Source: Isohypsibius dastychi
Lineage: Eukaryota; Tardigrada; Eutardigrada; Parachela; Isohypsibiidae
Direction of reading: 5' to 3'
Length of the DNA stretch: 12,848 bases
Assembly: GCA_034696485.1 (NCBI GenBank)
Contig: JAQIWT010001047.1
Span: 1-12,848, forward strand
Shown here: one piece after another, positions 1-9,230 of the stretch
How the letters are laid out: the number at the start of each line of letters is the position of its first letter
Position numbering within the stretch: position 1 is the first letter of the stretch
Notes under the pieces: generated by a model
What the model was told of the DNA's origin: nothing
The model's database searches: none
What the model saw: the letters and a program-made list of their open reading frames with translations, nothing else
Made by a program: the position numbers and the translations under genes

Positions 1-1550
1 TTCAAAGATCTGCAATGCTTACTCGTCGAGTTCAATTCAACTGGCTCGTTGGTTGCTGGAGGGTATGACTCGATTTGACTACAGTATTCCTTATCTTCAA
101 CATCTCAACTGACTTTATACCGCAGATTCGGCCGAAAAGATCATTCGAGCTTCTGTTCCCATAGCGGAGGTGTATGCATCTGGAAAGCTCAATCCATTCT
201 CAGACAGAAAGAATCCCTACCGGAAACCCACATCGAACTGGACACTTGCGCTGCAGCGATGGCCTTTCATCCATTCAAACCAAAAACCTTGGTTGTGGCA
301 ACATGCAGTGGTAACATTTCCACCATCACCTAAGCTTCAGACCACGAGTCAACCTTATCTCCCCAAGGTCAAATTCAAGTGTGGGAAGTTGGAGCGTCCA
401 GTAAAATGACAGGAGATAGCGGAATGAAGCCAAGAGGAGGTCACACCGAAGGTATATCAACGCTAAAATGGATCCCGGTGGAAAAGAATCTAGACAGCTT
501 CATGGTAAAAACGCTGAAATCCGACGGCGTTACGGCAATGTGATGAATGGTATTCCAGATACTATCAGCTGGATATGATGGTAGAATGGTGATATGGGGT
601 CACAAGCGCTCTGGCAAACCGGAAGATTCGTCCGAAATCGTTCCAGAAAAATGGACCAAAATTGATGATAATAATGTTTCGCAATCTTCCACTAACGAAG
701 TGGCGACATCCGGCATAACATCTCTTCAAACCACTACGAAACGTGATCCAAATCAATACTTTGTAGTGGGAACAGATAACGGCAGTTTGTTCACTTGCAA
801 CGCGAAGAACTTCCGCGAGCTGACCAGCGTTCTTACGGGTGATCTACCTTCCGTAAGGCATGATATGATTTCATATTTGATAAATTAATTTTCAGATACT
901 TCACCTTCGTTTACGTATCTTCCGGTGACCGGTCCAGTCACCGCTGTTTCCGTCTCACCCTTCAACCCATTGTGTTTCGCCGTAGCCTCCACTGATGGCA
1001 AAATCCGAATCTTCCATTCCAGACTTGTAAGGCGCGATAAACCGAGAATTACAGTGGAACAACTTTCAGATAATCTGCAATTTTAGCGCAAACCAATTAT
1101 AGAAACATCGGACACAGACGGAAAGCTGACATGTTGTCAATGGTAGGTGACCCGCAATTCCGAACCCGGCTCCAATCTATTTTCGAGCTGTTTTTACCAA
1201 AGGTCACCATTCAGACCATTTGTACTGGCAGCTGGATCAGTGAATGGCGCTGTGATGTTTTTCGACTTCTCCCAAAACGAAAGCAGTCTTCGGCCAAGCA
1301 GGATAATCGACGTCCACCAAAACGCCGAGGAAATATTTGCACTTCAGTTTAGTAGATCTGAGTATGGTATGCCCCCCTCAAGTTTCGTACGAATCGTTCA
1401 GCGTTTTTGTCCAGGTCAAACTGCATCGTCATTTCGTGTCCAGCAGGTCCTCAACTGTGGATGGTTCCTGAAATTTATTCCACAGAAACACCTGAAGAGC
1501 GACGGGTATTCGACGAGTTCCTCACTAGCTCAGCCACTCATTTTGAATGA
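1..1550 (+). CDS. DYNC2I2: Dynein-2 intermediate chain 2 (WDR34), C-terminal WD40 part; 5' end outside window
   Basis: WD-repeat intermediate chain of cytoplasmic dynein-2, the retrograde intraflagellar transport motor. My exon model is 1–62, 126–310, 368–504, 559–838, 896–1026, 1087–1142, 1203–1366 and 1402–1550 (stop TGA 1548–1550), giving 387 residues in one frame. Blades align along their length with vertebrate WDR34 as I remember it: FNSTGSLVAGG, AMAFHPFKPKTLVVATCSG, LSAGYDGRMVIWG, VVGTDNGSLFTCN, VTAVSVSPFNPLCFAVASTDGKI and WSPFRPFVLAAGSVNGAVMFFD (each shown only in part). About 150 N-terminal residues, which carry the light-chain-binding region in the family, lie upstream of the window. 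Base 1 is either within an exon or just before one (a possible acceptor ends at base 7). The last junction is uncertain: acceptors at 1401 (35-nt intron) and 1443 (77-nt intron) both reach the same stop. The gene implies an animal with ciliated cells. WDR60 is less likely. Confidence 0.85.
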
Positions 1551-1738
1551 AACAATCGACTAATGCAGAAACTGAAGCAACTGTCAAGCACACAATGCAA
1601 TTTTCAAGATAAACTTCATTCTTTATTCCAAAAGTTCACAGCTAGTCAGTCCAGTTAACCAGTTACCATTATTTTCAGCCAACTCCATCAAAAATCATGA
1701 TCATCCATGTTCATCAGGTTCCAGAATCATTAAAAAAC
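1551..1738. other. Convergent 3' intergenic gap (DYNC2I2 / EEF1G)
   Basis: 188 bp between the two stop codons, shared by both 3' UTRs. It contains an AATAAA on the − strand (1622–1627) but no canonical AATAAA on the + strand; GATAAA at 1608–1613 is the closest + strand candidate. No other feature seen. Confidence 0.7.
1622..1627 (-). terminator. Probable poly(A) signal of EEF1G
   Basis: The + strand reads TTTATT, which is AATAAA on the − strand, 112–117 nt beyond the EEF1G stop codon at 1739–1741. A second − strand AATAAA lies at 1474–1479, inside the last exon of the convergent gene, so a longer EEF1G transcript would be antisense to it. Confidence 0.6.
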
Positions 1739-3742
1739 TTATTTGAAAATTTTGCCTTGGTTGAACTTTTTGCCATCGAAATCACCTTCCCACGCAAAAT
1801 ATTCGTTGACCATTTTCTTGGTTTCCGCAGAGGTGGGATCAAGCTTTTTCCAGGAGTACGAAGAATAATCAACCGCCCAGTCAGGACTCAACTACAAAAC
1901 AAATGGAGGGAGTAGGTACCGATACTGACAACACACGAATATCAAGCATCATACCTCAAATGCCAAATCTTGACCACGCCAAATCCACACTCCAGAGATG
2001 GTACTCTTGTTGTCCGTTCCGAACAGGCACATGCTGGCAAAAGCCTGTTTTCGCATTTTATCCAGGCGTTGAAACATACCTTAACAACATATATTTCACA
2101 CTCTGATCCCAGAAAGAGCGAAGAAGATAAAACAAACCGCTGATCAGATTGCAGCTCATGAAAACCTGAGTAAGCTCGTTTGGATACTTGTACTCTCCAT
2201 ACCAGATCGAGTAGTTATCCTTGTCGAACTTATCCCAGAAGTAAGGGATGGCAACAGTGTTGGTGTCTTCGTTGGAATATACGCGCTTGAATTCATCAAC
2301 GTTAAATGTTCTATAAAAATAAATGATAATATTGTAATTCGAAAACCTAATTATATAACAACAGCTTTTACCCAGCCGGAAGTGCAGCAAACGGATCTTT
2401 CTGGACTGGCTCAGCGGCAAGAGCTTCGTCCGCGGCATCAAGTTCTTCCTCGTCTTCATCTTTGGCCTTCTTCTTTTTCTCCTCCTTCGGTTTGTCTTCC
2501 TTAGGCTTGTCTTCTTTCTTGGGCTTTTCTTTCTTCTCTTTCTTGCCATCCTTTTTCTCGCCGCTGAAGAGCTTCACATCTCCCACGACGGCTTTGACCT
2601 GCGGCTGACCGGAAACAACTTCGAACCATTTGGTGACATTCTTGTTCTGTTGTCGCGTGGCTTCATCAAAAACCTGCGAAAACCATCGAATAGAATAACA
2701 AGAACTATATTTCATCTTCGAATGTTTTAAAATTACCTCTGTAAACGCCGAGACCAGATCAGCGAAAACAACGATATCCGCCAGGGAAAGTTGTTCACCG
2801 GTGAGATATTTGTGTTCTCCAAGCACGGTATTTAGCACACCGAGTGCTTTCTTAATCTCCTCCTGCGCAACGCCTTCTTGCTAAAACGAAATAACCGTTA
2901 ATAATCAATCAGCAGGACAAAACTGATATTATCACGTTGTTTGGAACTGGATTTCCCAAAGCACGGAGGGAAAGAGTAACCACCGATGGAACAAGGTACT
3001 GTTCTGAGAAGTTCGTCCACTGAAGAATCTCCGCTTGCTTTTCTGCTGTTTCTCCTTTCAGCTGTGGTGTGGCCACTGTAAAGACAGAAGCTGATCAGAA
3101 TCTTCCAGAAATTCGACGTTCAAGAGGAATGGCCTCACAATAATGAGCGATTGCATTTCCGTCAGACAAATGCACTTTTCCATCGGAAGACTCAAATGCT
3201 GGCACCTGCAAGGAAATTATATTCTTCTAGCGTTATGAAAACACAGACATGTTCACAAGTTAACCAGAAGAAAAACATTTCCCTCATTTGGTTACCACAG
3301 AAGCTGATGAAATTCTACTGGGTCTTTGAACAGAGGTTTGGAGAAGAACAACCAACATATCCCTAGGAAAAACAAACCTCGCCAGAAGGGAATTTTTTGA
3401 GGAACTCAGCCGATTTGTTTGTTTCTCCGTAGACGAAGCTGGGATACTCCGACTTCAGTTCGACCTTCGCACCGCTGAACTGAGCGGCGATGAGGGCTTT
3501 CTGTGCCCGGAAGTTGTCAGCATACGTGTAGAGAGTCTGTAATGAAAGGTAACAGAAATTGTAAATTAGGTGCAACGAGGCTATAGGGGATAGAAAAATG
3601 TGGACGGAAGTCCTTCAGCAAAAGAATGTCGTGTCAAAAAGTGAAAATAATGAAGTAACATTCAGAGTTGCTCTCTAAAGAAACCGTAGAAAAGTCAGCA
3701 ACTACATAAAACAAAATAAATGCTCACCCCTGAAGTTGTCAT
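1739..3742 (-). CDS. EEF1G: Translation elongation factor 1-gamma, nine exons, complete, 425 aa
   Basis: Structural subunit of the eEF1B exchange complex, which recharges eEF1A with GTP in the cytoplasm. Exons, 5' to 3': 3742–3728, 3536–3378, 3205–3139, 3075–2936, 2880–2737, 2673–2372, 2310–2138, 2079–1955 and 1891–1739 (stop TAA 1739–1741). All junctions are GT–AG and keep frame. Residues 6–80 form the GST-N-like domain ([19 protein letters not shown]), about 85–205 the GST-C-like domain, about 212–255 a Lys/Glu-rich linker, and about 276–425 the conserved EF1G domain ([15 protein letters not shown], ending in NQGKIFK). The start is fixed by a five-residue first exon, MTTSG. Length is close to the usual 420–440 aa. 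The exon 7/8 junction ([10 protein letters not shown]) restores the family sequence; the 58-nt intron there has no stop in the incoming frame and could be mistaken for coding. The gene is divergent from SNAPC4. Confidence 0.98.
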
Positions 3743-4231
3743 TGTGAGCCGGAGGTTGCAGTATAGCAATGCAGAGAACTTCTAAGATGATGGAAAACCT
3801 TGTGAAGAACTTGACAAAATTTGGCTGTCTGGGGATCAGGCTGTGGCCTGTTGGCATCTGCGCACGCGGTACCACGTGTGCACGCACGTGCACTCTCTTG
3901 TACAGTCAGCTCAACGTGCACCTGCCACAGCATTGTGATTGTTCGCCAGAAAACCACGAACGACAGCAAGAGTCGTTAAATCCCGAAAAGGCAGTTCATT
4001 CTTCTTAGTTAATTAATTCATCACATCCAGGAATCACGACCTCCACTGCCTACCCTGGACTATTTATTTCATCCTCTTGTCGTGAACAGGAAAGCGGTCA
4101 CAAGCTAACGTTCTATCTGCGAATCAGAATTATTTTGTCGGATTACCATCTACACAGCTGATATCAGCGATGTAGCTAGTCACCTACGTTCTACAGTACC
4201 TTGGTTAGGTTGTCCTCTGATTGACGCAGGA
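3743..4231. promoter_or_regulatory. Divergent promoter region between EEF1G and SNAPC4
   Basis: 489 bp between two start codons facing away from each other, so it must hold both promoters and 5' UTRs. No clear TATA box is seen near either start. The standout is 3859–3921, where CACGTG and GTGCAC words cluster. The rest shows nothing I can name beyond a TTAATTAATT stretch near 4008–4017. Open frames here (for example 3769–4008 on +) show no recognisable protein. Confidence 0.65.
3873..3893. promoter_or_regulatory. Paired palindromic E-boxes in an alternating purine/pyrimidine tract
   Basis: Two perfect CACGTG hexamers (3873–3878 and 3885–3890) are interleaved with two GTGCAC palindromes (3878–3883 and 3888–3893). 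The whole 21 bp alternates pyrimidine and purine without a break. A further ACGTGCAC lies at 3914–3921 and a TGCGCACGCG stretch at about 3859–3868. CACGTG is the classical Myc/Max-family bHLH-ZIP site, and translation-factor genes are typical targets; its use here is inferred. It lies about 130–150 bp upstream of the EEF1G start codon and about 340 bp upstream of the SNAPC4 start. Confidence 0.45.
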
Positions 4232-6604
4232 ATGGAGGATCATCCAGTGACTGCGGAGGATTCTCATGATTGGCAGTCTGATTCGACGGCCTCGCTGAAT
4301 ATCATTTTGACAGAACTATGCGAGGCCAATGAAAAATATGGAGTTGCTTTGAAGACATGTCTGAAGCTGGTCGACCAGCAGCTGGCGCTAAAAAAGAGGA
4401 AAGAAAAGCTTCTGAAGGAAGCTCTCACCCAGCCAAATGTTTTTCCTGTATCATGTTTGATGCGCACGCCGTACCTTCAGGATGCAACTGGACGCGGTGC
4501 ACCGGCAATGACGGCGGAAGTGCAGCTTGACGTCTATCCTGACTTCGAAGATCCTGCAGCTGCTCGGACATTTTGGAAGAAATCCGAAGATCATTATCTG
4601 GTGAAATCTGTGACAAAGAATCTGGTCGGCAAGCGTTTGGCTGACCTGAACGGTGAACGGTTGAAGCTGGAGAAAAGATTGAAAGTTCTGAAGCAAGCAG
4701 TGGATAATTCACCTGAAAATTCGTGCGATCTGACTGGAGAGATTCGGGAAATTGAAAAGAAACTTCAGGAAATTGCGGCCATAAAAGCCTCTCTGGCGAC
4801 TCCGGATTTTGATCGTACACTTCTAAAGGGCATGGAAATGAAGGACTATGACTGGTATGAATTCGTTCATGACCCTGTGCTAAAAAGACACGGAGACGCA
4901 GGTTGTCGGATTCGGTTTGAAAACCAGCTGGATCCCGTTCTGCGACACGGTATTCGTCTACTGATCTGATATGTGATTTTCCTTATTATCGTTCTGTTTT
5001 AGGACAGTGGACCAAATCTGAAAGCACGCGACTGATGAACACGGTTGCTGAGCTCGGAAAGCACAACTGGAATGCTGTAGCTCAGAGGTTTCCCGACCGC
5101 AACCCGTTTTCCTGCTTTGAACGGTTCCAAAAGATGCAGAAAGAAAAGGGAGGCAGTGGACAAACATCCCAGACACTGGTCATCGGAAGATTCAGTGTTG
5201 CCGAAGTCATTGCTCTGATTCATGGCGTCACTGTTTGTGACGGAATCTGGTCACTGGTCAGCGAAATAATCCCGGAGCGGTCCTCAGAGCAGTGCCGAAA
5301 ATATTGGGAAAGTAATCTGGAGCTAAGCGCGAACATGGATGTGTGGACAAAGAAGGATCTCAAAACTATGAAGATGTTTTCGTCGAAGAGCAAAACCCCC
5401 AGTAGGTTGCTAATTATAATATCATGCGAGGGAGCCAGTAGTTTTGCTTTACATCTTACCTCTGAATAACTGTATATTTTTCGCAGAGCTTGCTAGCCTG
5501 TTCAAAAGAATGCCGAATAAGCCTCGCATTCTCGTGTCCCGCAAATATCGGCAACTTTACCGTTTCGATAAGGTATGGTTTTTATCCATTGAGCCTTTGT
5601 AGACTCAATAATTATATGCTACCTGCAAGGAATCGAAAACGTGGACTTCACGCGGGAAAAAGGAACGTCAGCCGTGTATCAAGCCAAAAAACCACAAGGC
5701 GGTATTGGAGCAGCTTCACAGGCATGTGATGCGAACCGTTACCAGACCACTGCGTGATGAGCCGACTCTAACGCTGAATGATTTACTCGATCGGGATGAG
5801 GTTTGTGAATACGAGATGAAATTATTGAAATCTGCGTAAGATTGGAGGTTTTTATTCTGGAAGGTTAAGATACCAACCGAGACATTTATGAAGGATCTTA
5901 GCCTACTGCCGATGAAACATTCTGGGGTGAATGATGTCAAGGACATGCACTATATTCTGTCACCAGTCGACAAAAAACTCATTAAGCTGTTTGCATCAGA
6001 TCACTTCAAGTGGTCGAAGACCAGAGGCCGCCCTCGGCGAATTCGTCCAGTCGCAAATACACCTGATACTCCTGCACCAGAAGTTGTTGTTGAGCAGCTT
6101 AAGTGTGCTTTGGCTGCGGGAAACGGACCTGCCGCTGTTGCATTGCCTCCATCGGCGTTTTTATTCGACGCATTCGTGAAGCTGAAAACCCTTGTTCAGG
6201 ATTTCGGTGGGGAGGCAGATGCCGATATTTGGTCTTGCGTCAGCAAAGAAGAGCTGGATCCGCTGGCAGAGCGGATGAAATCGATGTTTCTATCTACGGA
6301 AACGCTTCTTTGTACAATGAAGCCATCTTCGAAGGCTTCCCAAGAAGCTGCTGATCCCGCTGTTAATGCCGCACCTCGACGAAAACCAAAGACGAAAAAA
6401 CCGGTCAGTAGCAAGGCATTAATCCGCAAAAGAATCAAGCGGATGAAGGAAGAACATGTGGCTAAAGCTGAAAACATGCGTTTGAAGCAAGAGAAAAGAA
6501 GCGTGTCAACCGAGGCTACTGGAACTGAAACCGCCCGCCGGAAGCGATCAAGAAAAGAACCTCAAGTGGAACCTGTTCGTCGAAGTTCGCGGCAGAAGAA
6601 ATAA
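4232..6604 (+). CDS. SNAPC4: snRNA-activating protein complex subunit 4 (Myb-repeat protein), five exons, 704 aa
   Basis: Largest subunit of SNAPc, which binds the proximal sequence element and starts transcription of snRNA genes by Pol II and Pol III in the nucleus. Exons: 4232–4949, 5003–5401, 5487–5572, 5630–5800 and 5864–6604 (stop TAA 6602–6604). The N-terminal part resembles SNAPC4: a helical segment starting WKKSEDHYLVKSV, then DYDWYEFVHDP, matching the half Myb repeat. Myb-like repeats follow at about 241–284 (QWTKSESTRL…NWNAVAQRFPDR…CFERFQ), 301–345 (RFSVAEV…IWSLVSEIIPERSSEQCRKYW) and a diverged one at about 353–397 (VWTKKDLK…KYRQLY). I do not see the fourth full repeat (Rd) of the human protein. 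Residues 510–520 contain an AT-hook-like RGRPRR, and the C-terminus is strongly basic. It is about half the human length and near what I recall for insect homologues. Confidence 0.9.
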
Positions 6605-7028
6605 GCATGTCATTCATTTTGTTGTCTTTCTGGAAATGGATGATCCCTGTAGCATATGTCGGTTATCTTGGTAGTCGTAAAAACGGAAATCGTGCTCATG
6701 GTTGGTCTGCGGTGGGATTTATAAAAAGACGAATTAAGGAAAATGTCAGGAGGATGTCTTTGCTTATTTTTGGTCTAATTGTCTGTTCAAGGTATTTATC
6801 GAAACTTTTCCAGTGCTTTCGAGGAAGTTGCAAAACAGCATATATATTTTCGAATTTCGACGGAAATAAATAGGACATTTCCAAAACAGAAAATTTTGTG
6901 ACAAAAATATTTCATGGATCACAAAGACAGATACAACCGTTCGTTTACCGTCGGTCATCCCAGATTTCACAAATTCAGCTGCCTTCTTTCACCGGTGCTA
7001 CCATCCAAATATTCTTAATTACTCGTTG
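6605..7028. other. Convergent 3' intergenic gap (SNAPC4 / DUSP11)
   Basis: 424 bp between the SNAPC4 and DUSP11 stop codons, AT-richer than the flanking exons and read as paired 3' UTRs. One + strand AATAAA is present (6865–6870). No canonical AATAAA is seen on the − strand for DUSP11. An 88-codon + strand frame begins 3 nt after the SNAPC4 stop and resembles no family I know. Confidence 0.65.
6865..6870 (+). terminator. Probable poly(A) signal of SNAPC4
   Basis: AATAAA on the + strand about 260 nt after the SNAPC4 stop codon; it is the only such hexamer in the gap before DUSP11. Confidence 0.55.
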
Positions 7029-7646
7029 TTACGCATGAACTTTGGCGGGAGCAGTCTCCTCCAATAACAGACTCCTTTTTCGGCCACAATAATCTTGTAA
7101 ATCACTGACCAAATAATCCCTGTGAATATCGTAGCCTCTAGCATCGGAGAAGATTTTCATCGCTTCCGTTGCTGTCAAGTTTAAGGTGTCCATCAAGAAT
7201 CGACAGACAAACCATCCCGTTCGATTTATTCCATGTGTGCAGTGCACACCAACTAATTCGTCCGGGTGATCCTTCAAAAATCTACTGATCTCTTCCGCGA
7301 ACTTTTCGTAATATTCTAGTCGGGGAACCTGTGCACCAGGGATTCTGATTTTCAAGACTCGCACATCTTTATCCTCCAGATCATTCATACTGTAATAACG
7401 AGTAGAATCCGTCAGATCAACAACCATTCCCAACCTGTGTCCTTTCACTTCCATTTCCTGTAGAAGATGACTTGTCGTGAATACTTTGTGCTCTAGATGC
7501 TTTGGATAGGACTGGATGGCGTCAAATGGCGTTTTGAAGCAAATAATTCTTGTTCCTGGAATGACCTTGCCAATCCTAGAAAGATGATCCCAATCCTTTG
7601 GTAGCTGTCCATGGCTTTTCGCTGCTCGTTCGAGACGGCCTTCCAT
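7029..7646 (-). CDS. DUSP11: DUSP11/PIR-1-type RNA 5'-triphosphatase/diphosphatase, intronless, 205 aa
   Basis: Cysteine-phosphatase-fold enzyme that removes gamma and beta phosphates from 5'-triphosphorylated RNAs such as Pol III transcripts and small RNAs. The signature HCTHGINRTG is at residues 135–144, with catalytic Cys136 and Arg142 (CX5R). The family's N-terminal segment is also visible (LPKDWDHLSRIGKVIPGTRI), as are VVDLTDSTRYY around residue 80 and a C-terminal RGYDIHRDYLVSDL. This pattern fits DUSP11 better than the triphosphatase half of capping enzyme, and no guanylyltransferase domain follows. I take the first ATG (7646–7644); the open frame extends four codons upstream from a TTG, and a possible acceptor (GCAATAG) just beyond allows an unseen 5' exon. 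Unlike every other gene here, its coding region has no intron. It lacks the long C-terminal tail of human DUSP11. It is divergent from IMP3. Confidence 0.9.
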   Translation of the reverse strand: MEGRLERAAKSHGQLPKDWDHLSRIGKVIPGTRIICFKTPFDAIQSYPKHLEHKVFTTSHLLQEMEVKGHRLGMVVDLTDSTRYYSMNDLEDKDVRVLKIRIPGAQVPRLEYYEKFAEEISRFLKDHPDELVGVHCTHGINRTGWFVCRFLMDTLNLTATEAMKIFSDARGYDIHRDYLVSDLQDYCGRKRSLLLEETAPAKVHA

Positions 7647-8131
7647 TGGCTGAGCCAACTGCGCTCTATTGCAAACAGTAAAAAACAGATAGAATTCAGG
7701 GCCGTATTTTACTTCCGGAAAACCACCGGTTGGTCACAAAAAAATCCTGAAGTTCCAACGTGTTCGTCGATTATATGACGGCAGCCTCAACAAAATGGAA
7801 ACATACTGCAAAATGCTGTCGGCTGAAACCAGAGCACAAACTTGATGTCCGATTTCACTGTCCAAATAAAGTCAGTTTCCTTTCTGTTCGGGTAAATTAA
7901 CTGAATCATCCGGGAAGATAAAAATCACTCATCAATGAAAGAAAAACGTAAACAAACGCGCTACGGTTACCATTACCCCGGCCGACCACTGGGGGGGGGG
8001 GGGCAAATTTGGGTCTACTGCTTACCCAAATTTCGCAATGAAAACATTCCGTACAAATAATCCCTCATTCTCATTCAGGTCGCCAACATAAAACCTTTGA
8101 CGCTTTTTCGTAGGGTCTTTGAATCGCCATC
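7647..8131. promoter_or_regulatory. Divergent promoter region between DUSP11 and IMP3
   Basis: 485 bp between two outward-facing start codons. Visible elements are a CTTCCGGAAAA stretch near 7712–7722 (an ETS-like core, weak evidence), a CCCCGGCCG stretch near 7976–7984 and the G13 run beside it. No TATA box is obvious. A 41-codon + strand frame starting with ATGACGGCAGCC near 7776 matches nothing I know. Confidence 0.55.
7991..8003 (+). repeat. G13 homopolymer
   Basis: Thirteen consecutive G on the + strand (C on −), about 130 bp upstream of the IMP3 start codon. It is the longest homopolymer noticed in the window. Its exact length is prone to sequencing error and slippage. Confidence 0.9.
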
Positions 8132-9174
8132 ATGGTTCGTAAACTAATTTACCCCGAGCAAAAGCTTCTCAAGAAGGTTGATTTTATATCCTGGGAAGTC
8201 GATAACAACCTCCATGAAGTCAGAATTATGCGAAAGTATCACCTACAGCGGAGAGAAGATTATACAAAGTGAGTTCTTAAATCTCCTGTATACGGAGCAT
8301 TCATCCATCTTTTACGATTCTTCAATCTAGGTACAATCGATTGTCTCGAGAAATAAGAGACCTGGCTCAGAGCATAAAAGAGCTGGATTCGAAGGATACC
8401 ATTCGCGCAGAATCCACGAGTCGACTATTGGATAAATTGTACGAACGAATGCATCAAGATCAAAGGAGAAACCTGCTGATATCTGTGTCATTCTTTCTAG
8501 GTACAACATGGGATTGATTCCTACCCGCGAAAACTTGGAGCTGTGCAACAAGGTGAATGCATCTGCATTCTGTAGGTACGTTGATATATGTCTTTCCGGG
8601 GCTTGTTGACGTTCTGAAGTACCTCTTGGTTGTTCAAATATGTTGTGATGTACAGAAGGAGATTGCCGGTCCTGATGGTCAGGAACCACATGTCGGAATC
8701 CATCGCGGTGGCAACTCGCTTCATTGAGCAGGGACGTAAGTAGAAATATTTGCTGTTTGTGAATACTGATTTGATTTAGTTCTGTTTGTATTTTACAGAT
8801 GTTCGTGTTGGGCCCGAACTTGTGATGGACCCAGCCTTTCTGGTTTCAAGGTATGTGTTGTAGAATTTGAGTTGTGCGCTGATTTCTCAGTTTTCGTTTC
8901 ACTGTCCGAATTTTCTATGACTAAGTTATCAAAGAAATGCTCGTAAATTAACTTAGTTTACTATTGCAGAGCAATGGAAGACTTCGTGACCTGGGTTGAC
9001 ACCAGCTCGATCAAGAAGAAAGTGTTGGAATACAACGACATGGTACGTTATCATGAGAAATATGTAACGGATGTTGAAACAGAACTCGATAAATAAAAAC
9101 ATTTGCGGTTCTTAGTTAGCGTATAAGATCTGACCAGGTTTTCTTTGCAGCGGGATGATTTCGACTTCGCTTGA
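8132..9174 (+). CDS. IMP3: U3 small nucleolar ribonucleoprotein IMP3, seven exons, complete, 182 aa
   Basis: Component of the U3 snoRNP/SSU processome that helps pair U3 with pre-18S rRNA in the nucleolus. Exons: 8132–8268, 8331–8438, 8501–8575, 8656–8735, 8799–8850, 8970–9042 and 9151–9174 (stop TGA 9172–9174). All junctions are GT–AG and keep frame. The protein follows human IMP3 almost residue for residue: start [53 protein letters not shown], and an S4 RNA-binding domain at about 107–155 with FIEQGHVRVGPE and DPAFLVSR. The end is [29 protein letters not shown]. Length 182 compares with 184 in human. The start ATG is in a good context (ccatcATGG). The last exon codes only seven residues plus the stop, but they match the conserved RDDFD end. 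Its stop lies 56 bp from that of convergent MEIOB. Confidence 0.98.
9092..9097 (+). terminator. AATAAA inside IMP3 intron 6, overlapping an in-frame stop
   Basis: If intron 6 is retained, the frame continues 17 codons past exon 6 ([17 protein letters not shown]) and stops at TAA 9094–9096, which overlaps AATAAA 9092–9097. This could be a premature poly(A) site giving a 192-aa isoform without the conserved C-terminus, or chance. Confidence 0.3.
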
Positions 9175-9230
9175 GCCATGGTCCATTCGAGAAAGCGCGG
9201 TTTCCAGAAACTGGTTACTCCGTCAACGCT

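Noticed and set aside
2058-2137. Extension of EEF1G exon 7 through intron 7
   Set aside because: The intron is open in this frame up to a stop at 2058, but splicing 2138 to 2079 restores the conserved [10 protein letters not shown] sequence.
3769-4008. 79-codon + strand frame in the EEF1G/SNAPC4 promoter region, rich in Cys and Arg
   Set aside because: Composition is explained by the CACGTG/GTGCAC tract; no homology and no support for a transcript.
4425-4820. 131-codon − strand frame inside SNAPC4 exon 1
   Set aside because: Antisense shadow of a clearly coding exon.
6607-6873. 88-codon + strand frame starting 3 nt after the SNAPC4 stop
   Set aside because: No family resemblance, and it ends on the SNAPC4 poly(A) signal; it is best read as 3' UTR. 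Could be reconsidered if conserved in relatives.
7776-7901. 41-codon + strand frame upstream of IMP3
   Set aside because: Short, no homology, and IMP3 already has a complete N-terminus at 8132.
9043-9150. Possible C/D snoRNA in IMP3 intron 6 (TCATGAG and CTGA words)
   Set aside because: Box C does not match RTGATGA, and there is no terminal stem. The two long EEF1G introns (3537–3727, 3206–3377) were also checked without success.
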